Source: Closterium sp. Naga37s-1 (taxonomy: Eukaryota; Streptophyta; Zygnematophyceae; Desmidiales; Closteriaceae). From it: a stretch of 64,000 bases of DNA. The notes beneath the pieces are model-generated. The model made no database searches. It saw only the letters and a program-made list of their open reading frames with translations, and was not told the DNA's origin. The position numbers and the translations under genes were made by a program. The stretch lies in NCBI GenBank assembly GCA_947471745.1, contig CANJKZ010000180.1, positions 330,001 through 394,000 on the forward strand, in the 5' to 3' direction. Of this stretch, positions 35,647-46,650 are shown piece after piece. Numbering within the stretch: the first letter of the stretch is position 1; the number at the start of each line of letters is the position of its first letter.

Positions 35647-38281
35647 TGTCAGAAACTAGTGAGCATTCAACAGAAATGTGGTACAAGTACTAACCCTGAT
35701 AGGGTTGTACCCCATATAGGCTACCCCACTACAGCCTACACAACATAAGAATCATTATAGTTTGACACACTCCCATAGGCAAAGTGGGGGAGAACAAGGG
35801 GCCACAAGACCAATCAAGAAAAGCAAAGCAAGCTCAGGGTGGATCACGAAGTCACCACACACTCTGAGCACAAGCAATTCGCCACAAGGCCAGTTCATGT
35901 GCAGAGTTATATAAATGGGAATAAACAGTACAGTGATCACAACCTAGCAAGTGTAAGCATGCAGGTACAACAATATCGATCACAGTACAAGTAAAGTCAC
36001 GAAGTGAGGAAGTGAGGGAAAGTAGGTACAAGGCCTAAAACAGTACAGAAACGCTTATGATCACAAGGCTGAAGTGCCCTGGTGAATATATCAGCAGTGG
36101 TTGCCCGAGTGGCCACGTAAGCAAGACGAAGCTGACCACGCTGCTGCAACTCTCGAGCAAGGAAGTAACGCAGAGCGATGCGATTCGTCCTGTGCTCCAG
36201 TCTATGCTCCTGACACAAGGCAATCATGGTCTTGTTGTCTACATATAGAACTGGAGGAGAAGCAGGCCGCTCTCCCAAGTCGGTCAGCAGGAAGGTGAGC
36301 CAGCGTAACTCCTGTGCAGCCATGGCCCCTGCATAGATCTCAGCCTCACAACTGGAACTGAGAACAGAAGACGAGCGGGTAGACCGCCAAGAAACAGAAC
36401 CGGAGCCAAGGCTGAAAGTGTAACCCTGTGACGACCGCTGCATAGCCAAGTTGTCAACCCAAGACACGTCTGCGTGGCCAGTGAGAACAACTCAACTCCG
36501 TCCTCCAAGCACGAGCCCCATGCCCGACGTACTGCACAAGTAGCGTAACACCCTCTTAGCGGCCTTCCAGTGCTCCGGTCGGTGTCTCCCGGGCGCAACA
36601 AAGGCACGAGAGCCCCGGACCCGGAACACCGACGCATCGCCAACCTCCCCCATCCAACGCAGTGTAGGCGAGGTCTCCGGTAAGGAGACACGGGGCCAGA
36701 GGTTGAGTTGATGCGCAGCGTACCGGACCGCAAACGGCCACAGAAAATGGGGAGCAGCCGCATGGATCATGGAGGTACGAGCGACCTTCATGACTAAGCC
36801 AATGTGGCGCTCAGCAAACCCATTCTGCTGCGGAGAGGCCGGAAGCGTGGACGACTGGAGGATACCCTCCCCACGACAAAAGTCCCGCAAGAGGTCGGAG
36901 GAAAAATCACCACCTCTGTCAGAGTGCAGACGGAGGACAGGAAGGTCCATTTCGAACCGCTCGCGGAGCTGGAGACGGACAGCGCGGATCCAAGAAATCA
37001 AGACATCAGGGACCTCCCCCTTGCTGCGCAAGGGGAAGACCGTGGTGTAACACGAGTAGTCGTCAACAACCAGCAGAAAGTATCGCTCGTGGCTCTGTCC
37101 CTGGACGCGGGTTGGGCCCCACACGTCCATGTGGAGAGTCTGCAGGGGAGCAATCGTCGAGGAAACGAGGAGGAGTGAGGAGCGGCGCGCTGCCGGCCCT
37201 CGACACAAGGAAGGCAGGGAGGGGCAGGGCGAGGGTGGGAGGGGGGGCAGAGACCTGGGAAGACCAGAGACAAGGAGGCGGGTGTGTATGCCACGGAGGC
37301 GTGGCAGGGAGGGGTGACCAAGGCGGTGGTGCCAAAGGAGAGTCTGGTGCGACAGGAGGCGATACGAACAGGGGACTGCTAGCTGACCTGACGCGGACGC
37401 AGACGCAGCTACCTGAGGAGGCTCAGTAGTCAGTGTGCACAGGCTCGACCCAGGCCGACGGGTGAACGTGGCCAGGTGATGACCCGTCTGTGCACACGTG
37501 CAGATTGCCACTCGCTGTCCTCCAGGGTAAAGGTATCAACCCAAGCATCCTGAAGGACGGCGTTAATCACCAAGTTCGTAGAGAACGAGGGGAGGTGAAG
37601 ACCTGACAGTAAGCCAGACGGAACCGTCGGACACGGGAGAACAGCGGAGGAACGTGCAAGAATCGGGCCCCCAGAGGGGTCAGCCAGAGAAACTGTAACC
37701 GGTGCTGCGAGTGGTGTGACTGTGGTGCTGTTGCGAAAAGAGCAGCAGGAAGCACCTGAGTCAAGCGTGAAGGTGTGCAAGGCCTCAGCAGGCGCAGTAC
37801 CAGAGAGAGGAGACTCACTAGCACCTAGAGCAGCAGCCTCTATACCAGGGTCGGGCGGCACACATAGGTAACAGTCACCCTAAGTACCAATAGTCAAAGC
37901 ATACATGGCAGTGAGGATAGCGTCATAGTCTAGAGCTAAGATATCCACACCCTGCCTAAGCAGCTCTAGCCAGCGAGGGAGCTCGGCTGCGTCACCAAAC
38001 TCTGCGCGCCACGCGTCGCTCAGACAGGAGAAGCAACGGGACTGTGTGTGACCAATTGTCCCGCAAGTCTAACCAGCCCGATCACCTGTGCGAATGACGT
38101 ACGGGCAGCGAGCACTACTCCGAGACGCCCCACGCTGAGCGTACCACTCACGAAGCTGCTGGGGCGTAAATGTCTCGCGCGAACGCCGCTGCAGCTGCAC
38201 CAGGCCACCGCCGGAAGCTCCCAACTGAACAGCTGCACAGCGACTGTCACTACTGCCGCTGCCACCACTCCTACTAGCGTA
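35647..38281 (-). mobile_element. Element E: Ty1/copia remnant, related to A and D
   Basis: Only the 3' LTR (35647-35767, TGTCAGAAAC to TTTGACA) is present. The 5' end stops in gag near 38281, where it joins element F without an LTR. Within the body, integrase is fused directly to RNase H around 36590 (RGSRAFVAPGRHRPEHWKAA), an internal deletion that removed the linker and RT. The tail before the LTR keeps the family GTGATCCACCCTGAGC segment. Confidence 0.85.
35997..38281 (-). pseudogene. Element E copia gag-protease-integrase-RNase H, deleted
   Basis: Fragments in order: gag C-terminal Cys-His motif (CPYVIRTGDRAG), MPPDPGIEAAALGAS, protease TLDSGASCCSFRN, LLWHHRLGHPSLPR, integrase (HMDVWGP, HSDRGGDFSSDLL, PQQNGFAERHIG), then the deletion junction into RVLRYLCSTSGMGLVLGG and RNase H (SCEAEIYAGAMAAQ, VDNKTMIALCQEHRLEHRT, TTADIFTRAL), ending at a stop at 35997. 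The protease Asp is kept, unlike in D. Frameshifts occur near 37500 and 38070. Confidence 0.85.
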
Positions 38282-38282
38282 C

Positions 38283-41200
38283 CACTTGTTAACAGGAATG
38301 GAGTGTTGGCCCCGCCCTCGCTTGGGCAACGCCGACGACTCGGTCGGATGTACGGGAGTAGCAGCCGACCGTTCACAGTGGGAGAGCTGCTCGACAGGCT
38401 TCGTCGAGCTGCAGGGGACCACTGTGGTGTTGCTGTCGACCAGGGAGCTCGACAGCTGCAACTGACTGGTCTGGGCGACGGGTGGGACGTCGAACAGGAC
38501 CTACAGATCGACCGGGAGGACTCCGGAGCATCCCGTCGACCTGCCGTTCGACCGGGAGGTCGACGGAGCAGTCCGTCGACCTAACAAGTGAGCAGCAGTC
38601 GACGAGGGGAGCTCAGCGACAACCACTGATGGTTCTGGTCGACGGAAGGGGTCCGTCGACCAGGGGGGTTAGCTCGACGGGAGTTGTGGTCGACCAGAGG
38701 GACCTGGTGATGATGGTGCCCGGCACGCGTGAGTCCCTCGACGAGGACTCCATCACCAGCTACATTCTTCAAGATGAGGCGATGCAGGAGGCCGAACAGC
38801 CCACAGAGCTCCTTCCGCAGGCAAACTACGCTGCATCGACGAAGCTGAATCAGCAGCAAGGGCAGCGCAAGAAGCCGGGTGGAGGTGGTAGCGGAGGTGG
38901 GCGGTCGACGAAGGACGTCGACGAGAAGCGGTCGACGCGGGACAAGGGTCGACGAGGTGGTGGTCGACGGCGGGAGTGCTGGATCTGCGGCGACCCCGAC
39001 CATCTCTCCTTTGAGTGCCCCGACCGCGATGACAGCGACGAGGATGACAACAAGGGAGGACGTGGTCGATCGGCCAGTCGTCGCCCCCGTCGAGATGAGA
39101 AGCCGCGCAAGGAGAAGCAAGCGCCGAAGAAGACGTCGTCGACGAAGGACGTCGACAGCTCCAGCGGCAAGAGCCGAGGCGACGGGGAGGCGTCGTGCTC
39201 GATGGTCGGCGTCGTGGAGCCGACGGTATCGCTGGCGCCGGAGGCTGGCGAGGACTTCCAGGCAGTGGCGGCAGCTGTGCAGGCCAACCCGATGGCGGTG
39301 CTGCTCGACAGCGGGTGCTCCCACCACCTGATGGGGACGAAGTCGGTCTTCGTCGACATGGGGCCGGGCGACGGGGTGAAGCACGTGCGTGGGTTCAACG
39401 GGGCATTGCAGCCTGTCGAGGGTCGCGGAACCGTCGCTCTGCAAGGGGAGGCCGGGAAGCGGGTCCTCATCCCCGACGTACTCTACGTTCCGGGCGTACA
39501 GGCGAACTTGCTGTCTGCTGGCCACCTGAAGGAGAGCGGAGTGCTGCTGCAGGGCGACGGCGACGAGATGCTGCTCGTCGCCGCGACCGGGGAGGTGCTC
39601 GGTCAAGCACGCTACACCGAACGAGTCCTCTGCACCGACCTTCGCCCCTGCTCGACGCGGTCGCCGTTGACCGAGGTGGTGGCTCTGCGGACGATCGTCT
39701 CAGCGACGAAGACGACCCCCGATAGGATGCATGCGCGGCTCGCCCACGTAAGCGTCGACACGATCAAGAGCTCGGCGAAGCATGATGTTGCTACTGGGCT
39801 CGACATCACGTCGTCGACCGGAGCAGACCCGCCGTGTGTCTCGTGCGACGGAGGAAAGCTGGCGTGACACACCTTCCCCGCCAAGGGCTCGGACGCAGCG
39901 GAGGCGCTGGCTGTCGTGCACATTGACTTGTGCGGGTCCTTTCGGGTGGCTGCCAAGGATGGCAGCTTGTACTTCCTGCTGCTGAAGGATCGCCATACTC
40001 GATTTGTATGGGCAATGCCAGTCGCTAAGAAGAGCGACGTGCTGCGGGAGTTCCAGCGGTGGCTGGTGCTGGTGGAACGGTAGACGAAGAAGTCGGTGCT
40101 GTCGCTTCGCTCTGATCGAGGAGGGGAGTTCCTCGGGAAGGCGTTCACCGACTTCGTCGACGGGAAGGGCATCGTCCACGATCTGACGTGCCCCTACACT
40201 CCGCAGCAGAATGGCATGGCTGAGCGGGAGATGCGCACGGTTGTCGAGTCCGTGCGGACGATGCTGCTGCACATGGACGTGCAGCACCACTGGTGGCACC
40301 TTGCTCTACGACAAGCTGTTTGGGTACGCAACTGCTTGGAGCGGTCGACGACGCCGCTGGGGACGACTCCGTACCAGCTGCTGACCGGGACGAAGACCGA
40401 CCTTACGCTAGCGCGGGTGTGGGGCTGCATGGTGCAGTTCATGGTTCCCGAGCAGCAGCGCGGTGGGAAGCTGGCGCCGAAGGCTCGTTGGGGACTTCAC
40501 CTGGGTGTGTCGCAGGAAAGCAAGGGCTGGGAGGTGCTCGACCTGACCGACAACAAGGTGGTCACGTCGGTCGAGGTGATCTTCTACGAGACGCTGTCGC
40601 TTGAGGTGTGGAAGGCAAAGTATGGGCCGGCGTTGGAGCGGACGCAGGCGCACCCGCCGACGGACACCTCGACGGCGACAATTCCGTTGCTCACCGAAGT
40701 CGACGAGCCTGCTGATGAGGATGTTGTGGAGGTTCTTCCCCCTTCCCCTGTCCTTGCTCCTCCGTTCCCCGTCGCCGATCGGCCTGGGTTGGCACCTGTG
40801 CCGACCACCGACGATGAGGGGAGCCTTGAGGCGTCGCCTGTGGCGCCGGCCCATGGCATCGCCGGCGGTCGACAAGGCGCCAAGCTCGTCGACCAGGATG
40901 GGAAGCCGTCGACGACAGGGGAGCAGCAGACAGGGGAGCCAGTCGAACAGGAGGCAACAGCAGCGGTGCAGCCGACAGGGGAGCTGTCGAAGTCAGCAGC
41001 AGACGAGCAGCCGGTCGACGGGTCGAAGCAGCTGGTCGACGACGAGGACGTCGACGAGGAAGGGGAGCAGTCGGCGGGTGAGGAGTCCACCGAAAGCGAC
41101 GTGGTGGAAGTGCCGATCACGAAGCCTGAGCTGCGACGCACAGGTCGAGCTCGACGGCCACCGGAGCGGCTGAGCTTCCACGCCTGCCTACCGCCAGCTG

Positions 41201-41289
41201 CCTTCACCACGGTGTTCGACGAGGTCGACGACCTGTTGTACGACGACGTCGAGGAGGATGAAGACCGTGAGCGTGAGGTCCTTCTGTAG
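38283..41289 (+). mobile_element. Element F: Ty1/copia fragment (leader, gag, protease, integrase)
   Basis: It begins at the junction with E with a leader that also occurs antisense at 4.9-5.6 kb. It ends at about 41285, where it meets element G in inverted orientation, just before RT would begin. No LTR is seen at either end. The sequence is packed with GTCGAC. It is a truncated, rearranged copy. Confidence 0.8.
38701..41289 (+). pseudogene. Element F copia gag-protease-integrase, with two in-frame stops
   Basis: The end of gag (TRESLDEDSITSYILQDEAM) is followed by a normal CCHC knuckle (CWICGDPDHLSFEC, about 38980), protease (LLDSGCSHHLMG, about 39300) and pre-integrase (MHARLAHVS, CVSCDGGK). 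A TGA at about 39865 and a TAG at 40081 interrupt the frame inside integrase. Both fit C-to-T changes of CGA and CAG codons. Beyond them are LRSDRGGEFLGKAF, PQQNGMAEREMRTVVES and a C-terminal integrase region ending in an acidic tail. RT and RNase H are absent. Confidence 0.85.
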
Positions 41290-41883
41290 CTCCCCTTCGA
41301 ACCAGGTTGTGATGCCGTCGGTCGAGCCGATGTAGAGTAGATCGTCTACGTAGACGATTAACAAGATGTAGTCGGTAATCTTCGTGAGCCGGTACATGCC
41401 CTGATCATGCGGTAGTTGTTTGAAGCCGATGCGAATGAGGCGAGCGTGCAGGTATTGTTGCCATAGCCGTGGAGCTTGCTTGATGCCGTAGAGCGACTTC
41501 AGCAGCTGACAGACTTGATTGGGCTCACCGTTGGAGCCGTGCGGTAATTCGACGAAGATTTCTGCGTCAACAGGTGCGTAGAGGAATGCGTTCGCGACGT
41601 CGATTTGTCGCAGCTTCTTCTTCTTCATGGCGGCGATCGCGAGGAGGATTCGGAGTGAAGTGTGTCGACTAACCGGAGCGAATGTTTCGGTGAAGTCGCG
41701 TCCGTGTTCTTGGTCGAAGCTGCGTACGACCCAGCGAGCTTTAAACTTGTCGATGGTGCCGTCAGCCTTTGTCTTCACACGGAAGACCCATTTCCCGGTG
41801 AGTACTGTTTTGTTACGTGCTACGCCGATAGGGACGACCTTCCAGGTGTTGCGTTCCTCCATCGCCTTTAACTCCCTGTCCAT
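41280..41883 (-). pseudogene. Element G reverse transcriptase, truncated
   Basis: Frame reads MDRELKAMEERNTWKVV, VFRVKTKADGTIDKFKARWV, FTETFAPVSRHTSLRILLAI, QIDVANAFLYAPVDAEIFVE, LYGIKQAPRLWQQYL and YVDDLLYIGS (active site). It ends after FEGELQKDLTLTV, where plus-strand F sequence begins. RNase H is missing. Confidence 0.88.
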
Positions 41884-44800
41884 GGCTTCGCGCCATTTTT
41901 CCTTATGTTCCCCCCCCAGAGCCTGTTGAACTGTCGCAGGCTCTTTAGGAATGGCTGCGCCATGAACTGTGGTGACGAGACCAAGGATTTGGAGTCCACT
42001 CTGTGTGTAGCGGGGGAGTGAAGTGTCCTCGGGATAAACTGCTTCGTCTCCCGCTTCTGGATCAGGTGCGAATTAGGTCCTACGCGTTCTGCTTCGTCGG
42101 TGTAGACTTGTGCAGGTGTAACGTAACCGTTGTCAGCGAAATGGTAGTAGGCGTCGGCGTTGATGCTTTCGCGTGGGTTTTCGTCGTCCATTGGCACGTC
42201 GACGGAGCAGTAGGGGAGGGGTCCGGCTTCTTCCGAGGCTCCTTCCACATTCTGCTCGTCCCAGTCAGCTTCGTCGTCTGCCGAGGCGAAGGCTCGGGTG
42301 CCTTGAAAACCAGCGGAGCGATCGGGGTTTTCTTCTTGCAAGTTGGCAAGGTAATACCGGAGGGTGAGGTTTTCGTAGAAAATGACGTCACGTGCTGCCA
42401 CTGTCTCTTTTGTCTCGACGTCGAAAATTTTCCATGCGTTGTAATGCTTTTCAATGCCCAGGTGTAGCCCCCACTGTGCGCGTTGAGAGGCTCGTGCAGA
42501 TGGGGGCCGGTACTGTACCATGCAGCCGAAGACTCTTAACATTTTTGTGCTGCCCTGCTTTCCTGTCCACAGCAGGTGCGGTGATGCGTTGTTCGGGAGC
42601 GATGATGACGAGAGCAAGTTGTGCAGCATGACGGCGTGGTCCATTGCTTCGGGCCATTGGTGGTTGGGCAGGTGCATGCCACGTAGCAGCTTGCGCATGG
42701 TGTTCTGGAGGGTCCTGTTCATCCTCTCTGCTACTCCTTGCTGTTGATGGGCGTAGGGAAGGGAGATGAGCCGCTTGATTCCTCTTTCAGCCAAGTACTG
42801 CTTGAACCTTTGTGAGGTGTATTCTCCTCCCCCGTCTGAGTGGAAGCTCTTCAGTTTGACGCCCGATTCTCGCTCTGCTACTGGGAGCCACGCGACGAAG
42901 GCTTCGAAGGCCATGTCTTTGCTCGGAAGGTTTAGATGCCAGACGTATCGTGTGGCGGCGTCGATGAAGGTGATGGTGTAGTTGTACGCGTTTTGTCCAG
43001 GCTCGCGGTTGTACAAGATGTCGCTGTACACTTTCTCGAGTTGCGCGTAAGCTGGTGCGCTTGGGTTGTGGTGAGACGCGAACGGTTGATGTGGTAAGTC
43101 AGCTTCGGGACAGGTGAAGCATGTTCCTCGAGCTCGCTGAAGTTCTATGCCGTCAGTTAGGAGTAGAGAGTCTTTATCGAGCACGCCTGCTCTTATCGTG
43201 TTGTTTAACACCGTGTTGCTTGGATGTCCCATTCTTGCGTGCCAGGTTCCTTCGGTGGCGCGATGTCCGGGTGAGCGCCGATACATATCGGAGTTGGAAT
43301 AGAAGCTGGCGGTGAAGTTGGTGCGTCGATGAACTTCTTGTGGTGCTGGGTGTAGTTGTTGCGCGGGTGTCGGTGGTGTGTCGTCGACAAGGAGTGGTGC
43401 CGTTGAAGGACCAGCGACTGGCGTTGACGTTCTTGCTGCTGCCGATGTTGTCTCTGCTGCTGCCGATGTTGTCTCTGCTGCTGCCGATGTTGCCTCTGCT
43501 GCTGTCGGTGTTGTTTCTGCTGCTGCCGATGTTGCCTCTGCTGCTGTCGAGTGTTGAATCGTTGCTAATGCTCGTGTTCGTTCTACCTCAGGAATGGTAT
43601 GTGAATACCAGAACCCTTCGGGGCTGAAGTCAGGGTCAAGATCCGGTGGGTGTGTCCAGGAGGTGAAGGTGATGATTCCATCGCTGTTGGCGGTGCCTAA
43701 GTCTGGGACGAAGTCGAGGACGAACACGTTATTCTTCAGTATGGCCTTGCCGATGTAAAGACCTCCTCTCCCGTGGTACAACTTGAACTCCTGTGTTGTG
43801 CTGTCTGCTTCGAAGTGGATGCCTTTCGCCATCAACTGGCTGACGCTCAGTAAGTTGTAGCCGAGTCCCTCCGCGATTAGGACCTTTGACATCTGCAGTA
43901 TGACATTTGTTTCCCTTGACTGAAGTTGAACCACGCCTTGTCGTCGTGTGCGCAGGTTCTGATTGTTGGCGACGGTAATGACGACCTCGCGTTGAAGATG
44001 GTGTTCGCGTTGAACGAAGCGACCCGAAGAACACATATGTTGCCCGCAGCAACTGTCCAAGAACCATGTGTCTTTCCCGGATGGCTCACTCTGGGCGATA
44101 GCTGCGTATGTCGGGTTCGGCTCCAGTGTCTCACGGCGCGGAGTCCTTTCGTCAAGTTGTTCTTCTGGTGAGTAGTGCGGTGGCGATTCAGTGATGCAGG
44201 AATCCGACAGTCTTGCCATGCAGCTGACGATATTCCTTGCTCCTTGTGCAGGTTGTCCTGTTGAGGTCGTTGAGGCTTTAATCTGGGTCGTGGGATTTGC
44301 TTGTGTTGAGGCGACTTGATTGCTTGAAGGTCGAAGCTGTCGCTGTGAAGGCGTTGACTGTTGTCGATTCGGGCAGTGCGTGCGTGGGTGCCCTGACGTC
44401 TTGCAGATGTGGCAGAACGGAGGTACGGGCTTCGGTTGTTGTTGTTTGTTGTTGTTGTAGCGTCGCTGAGTGTGGAATGCAAATTCCGGTGCTGATGTCT
44501 TCTTCTTGTGTCGTTCTTCTTGCAGGCCCATGTCTTGCTGCTCGGCGTGGATTTCGGCGCAGAGCGCTGCTTCGGAGATTCTTCCGTGGGCTCGGAGAAT
44601 GGCCTTTGTGGCGCGCCATTGAGGACCGAGGCCGCCAATGATAACTGTTACGAAGGCGTCTTCAGAAATCGACCCTCCGCATCGAAGAAGCTTGTCGCGC
44701 AACTCGCGACATCGGCTGATATACGCCATTCCTTTCTCGCCTGGTTTCATTTCGACCGTTGTTATTTGCGCCATTAACCGACTTTGATTTACGCTATCTG

Positions 44801-45518
44801 TTGCTTGATACAGGCTCTTCAAGTGGTTGTATGCGAGCTCCGCGGAGTTGCCGTAACCCCGGTAAGACCGTATATTCTGCTGTTGAGTCGGGGTGATGTT
44901 TCTCAGTAGAATCGTGTACGCCATCATCGACTGATAGGTGTACTGCTGCTTCTCATACTGTGTGCCGTTTGTTGGGTATGGCAGGGACCCGTCGAAGAAG
45001 CCAAGTATCTGCGCGCCTTCCATCATTAACTCGAATTCAAACGACCAGGTGAAGAAATCCTTTCCATCGAAAGGTCTTGACGTCTGCATCTTCAGAACGT
45101 GCGCGAACTGCGACTGAACTTGTAATGCGTCCAGTGGCTTTTCTTGTCCAGGTGAAGGCTGCGGGTGTGGCATAAAGCTAATGGACCCGCGCTCGTACGG
45201 AGCAAAGGTAGGCTGCTGTTGATTTCCTCGTGCGTATGATGAGCCGTCGAGACTCATGGGAGTTGCTCCGTTGTTGTTGCTATTGTGTGACTGCGCAGGT
45301 GCCGGTTGCTGGTGTTGCTCGTAGAAAGACATGAAGGAGAAGAACTTCTCCATCATGCTTGGGTCAAAGCCCGCGGCTTGGTTTGCGGGAGTTTCGGTGG
45401 ATGTTGCCCTGGGTCTTGTTGCCGTACCCTCCTCTGTCTGTAGGCCAGAGGCAGGAGGTGGAGTAGGAGTAGTGCCCTGGGAGCCGTTGGAGGAGCTCCT
45501 TTCCTTTTGTGTAGCCAT
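41868..45518 (-). CDS. Element G copia gag-protease-integrase
   Basis: Start chosen at MATQKERSSSNGS (45518), just inside the primer site; the longer frame runs into the LTR. About 1,216 residues. Gag is followed by a canonical CCHC knuckle (CHICKTSGHPRTHC, about 44400). Protease reads WFLDSCCGQHMCSS, with DSC where copia has DSG. The pre-integrase motif is HARMGHPSNTVLNN. Integrase has KVYSDILYN, FHSDGGGEYTSQRF and QQGVAERMNRTL. A TSAAAETT repeat (43430-43560) lies between protease and integrase. The frame ends within a poly-C run (41911-41918, plus strand); a one-base change there would join it to RT, so the element probably died by or near this slip. Confidence 0.88.
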   Translation of the reverse strand: MATQKERSSSNGSQGTTPTPPPASGLQTEEGTATRPRATSTETPANQAAGFDPSMMEKFFSFMSFYEQHQQPAPAQSHNSNNNGATPMSLDGSSYARGNQQQPTFAPYERGSISFMPHPQPSPGQEKPLDALQVQSQFAHVLKMQTSRPFDGKDFFTWSFEFELMMEGAQILGFFDGSLPYPTNGTQYEKQQYTYQSMMAYTILLRNITPTQQQNIRSYRGYGNSAELAYNHLKSLYQATDSVNQSRLMAQITTVEMKPGEKGMAYISRCRELRDKLLRCGGSISEDAFVTVIIGGLGPQWRATKAILRAHGRISEAALCAEIHAEQQDMGLQEERHKKKTSAPEFAFHTQRRYNNNKQQQPKPVPPFCHICKTSGHPRTHCPNRQQSTPSQRQLRPSSNQVASTQANPTTQIKASTTSTGQPAQGARNIVSCMARLSDSCITESPPHYSPEEQLDERTPRRETLEPNPTYAAIAQSEPSGKDTWFLDSCCGQHMCSSGRFVQREHHLQREVVITVANNQNLRTRRQGVVQLQSRETNVILQMSKVLIAEGLGYNLLSVSQLMAKGIHFEADSTTQEFKLYHGRGGLYIGKAILKNNVFVLDFVPDLGTANSDGIITFTSWTHPPDLDPDFSPEGFWYSHTIPEVERTRALATIQHSTAAEATSAAAETTPTAAEATSAAAETTSAAAETTSAAARTSTPVAGPSTAPLLVDDTPPTPAQQLHPAPQEVHRRTNFTASFYSNSDMYRRSPGHRATEGTWHARMGHPSNTVLNNTIRAGVLDKDSLLLTDGIELQRARGTCFTCPEADLPHQPFASHHNPSAPAYAQLEKVYSDILYNREPGQNAYNYTITFIDAATRYVWHLNLPSKDMAFEAFVAWLPVAERESGVKLKSFHSDGGGEYTSQRFKQYLAERGIKRLISLPYAHQQQGVAERMNRTLQNTMRKLLRGMHLPNHQWPEAMDHAVMLHNLLSSSSLPNNASPHLLWTGKQGSTKMLRVFGCMVQYRPPSARASQRAQWGLHLGIEKHYNAWKIFDVETKETVAARDVIFYENLTLRYYLANLQEENPDRSAGFQGTRAFASADDEADWDEQNVEGASEEAGPLPYCSVDVPMDDENPRESINADAYYHFADNGYVTPAQVYTDEAERVGPNSHLIQKRETKQFIPRTLHSPATHRVDSKSLVSSPQFMAQPFLKSLRQFNRLWGGNIRKNGAKPWTGS

Positions 45519-45914
45519 GCTTGTTGATGTTGTAGGTATCTTGATAGTTGAGTTCCCCCTGATAGCTCTGATACCATGTTGGGCTAAGAAAATAACCCTT
45601 AGGATCTTTGCAGGGGTGAACTCTGGGTAGGACTGGTGTAATAGCGGAAGTGTTAAATGAAGAGTTGTGAACCACCTTGCGCTAGTATGTGAGGGCAAAG
45701 TAGATTGATTAAAGCAAAGAGATACAAGATTATATAATAGTACAAGGAATACGAAAGGTTACAGTTATAACTGTTTTACTGTTGCTGTTGCGATTCGATA
45801 CAGTGACGACTCGGGCAACTGCTCTGTAGCGAGTCAGTTGTGTGTCCTTGCTGTCGCGCTGTACTCTGTCAGGTCAAAGGTCGCTGACTTTTGGCTTTCG
45901 CGTAACCTCCAACA

Positions 45915-46650
45915 GTTGTTTTCAACCTCCGAGGGTTGACTCGCCGGTGCTTCGATATGCTTCGCTTCGTTTGTGCCTTAGTGTTTCGACACGACAGAGG
46001 CGCTTAAGATCGATTGTTTCCAACATGAACAAGGCAAAACAACAAACAGACAGGGTCCTCGCTATCAGGCATTTTTTGTCCGTTTGTCTGCGTTTTCAAA
46101 CCGTTTTTTTTTTGTGTTTTTTTTTTTTTTTTTTTTTTCCAGAAATAGGTTTTTGATTCATCTGTTTTATCGGAAATGAATTATCGTTTTCATCTGATCC
46201 ATCAGAAATGATGAATCAAAAACCTATTTGATTCGTCTGAAACCGAAACAGAGTATAGCGTGATTTCTGGGTGGGGCAGGCCGCAATCACTGTTGTGACG
46301 GGGCGATTCATTGCTATGATAGGGCGAAATTCTTGTGATAGGGCGAATTTGTGCTGTGACTGGGCGAATTTGTGCTGTGACAAGGCGAATGTGGTCGGAG
46401 AATGTGGTGTGACAGCCTGTCAGTTCGAATCCGTTGTGACAGGTCAAGTGTGGCTTACATTTTAGTCCCACATGCACAATAAAACTAGAAACAAGATTTT
46501 GACTGGTCAGACAAGGATTTCTGAAAAATCTGATCCATTAGAAAAAAAAAACAAAAAATCATGCATCAGACAGGCCCGAAGGGCCCGTCTGATGCATCAG
46601 GCGCATTCAAATCCTAGCGAGGACCCTGCAAACAAAACATGTAGTGGTCA
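45915..46650. other. Unassigned stretch with inverted repeats
   Basis: No gene is seen. A T run lies at 46116-46138. A 20-bp inverted repeat (AAATAGGTTTTTGATTCATC at 46143-46162, complement at 46210-46229) follows. Four copies of a unit containing GGGCGAATTTGTGCTGTGAC lie at 46310-46390. A GC hairpin (GCATCAGAC, GGGCCC, GTCTGATGC) lies at about 46562-46597. Confidence 0.5.

Larger units (their letters stand above)
41280..45914 (-). mobile_element. Element G: Ty1/copia retrotransposon, 3'-truncated
   Basis: The single LTR at 45577-45914 (338 bp) starts TGTTGGAGG and ends CCCAACA on the minus strand, with 6-bp inverted ends. The primer site TGGTATCAGAGCT lies directly inside it (45564-45576). 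Gag, protease and integrase are in one long frame, and RT follows in another frame. The element is cut within RT at about 41280, where it meets element F. No 3' LTR exists in this window. Confidence 0.9.
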
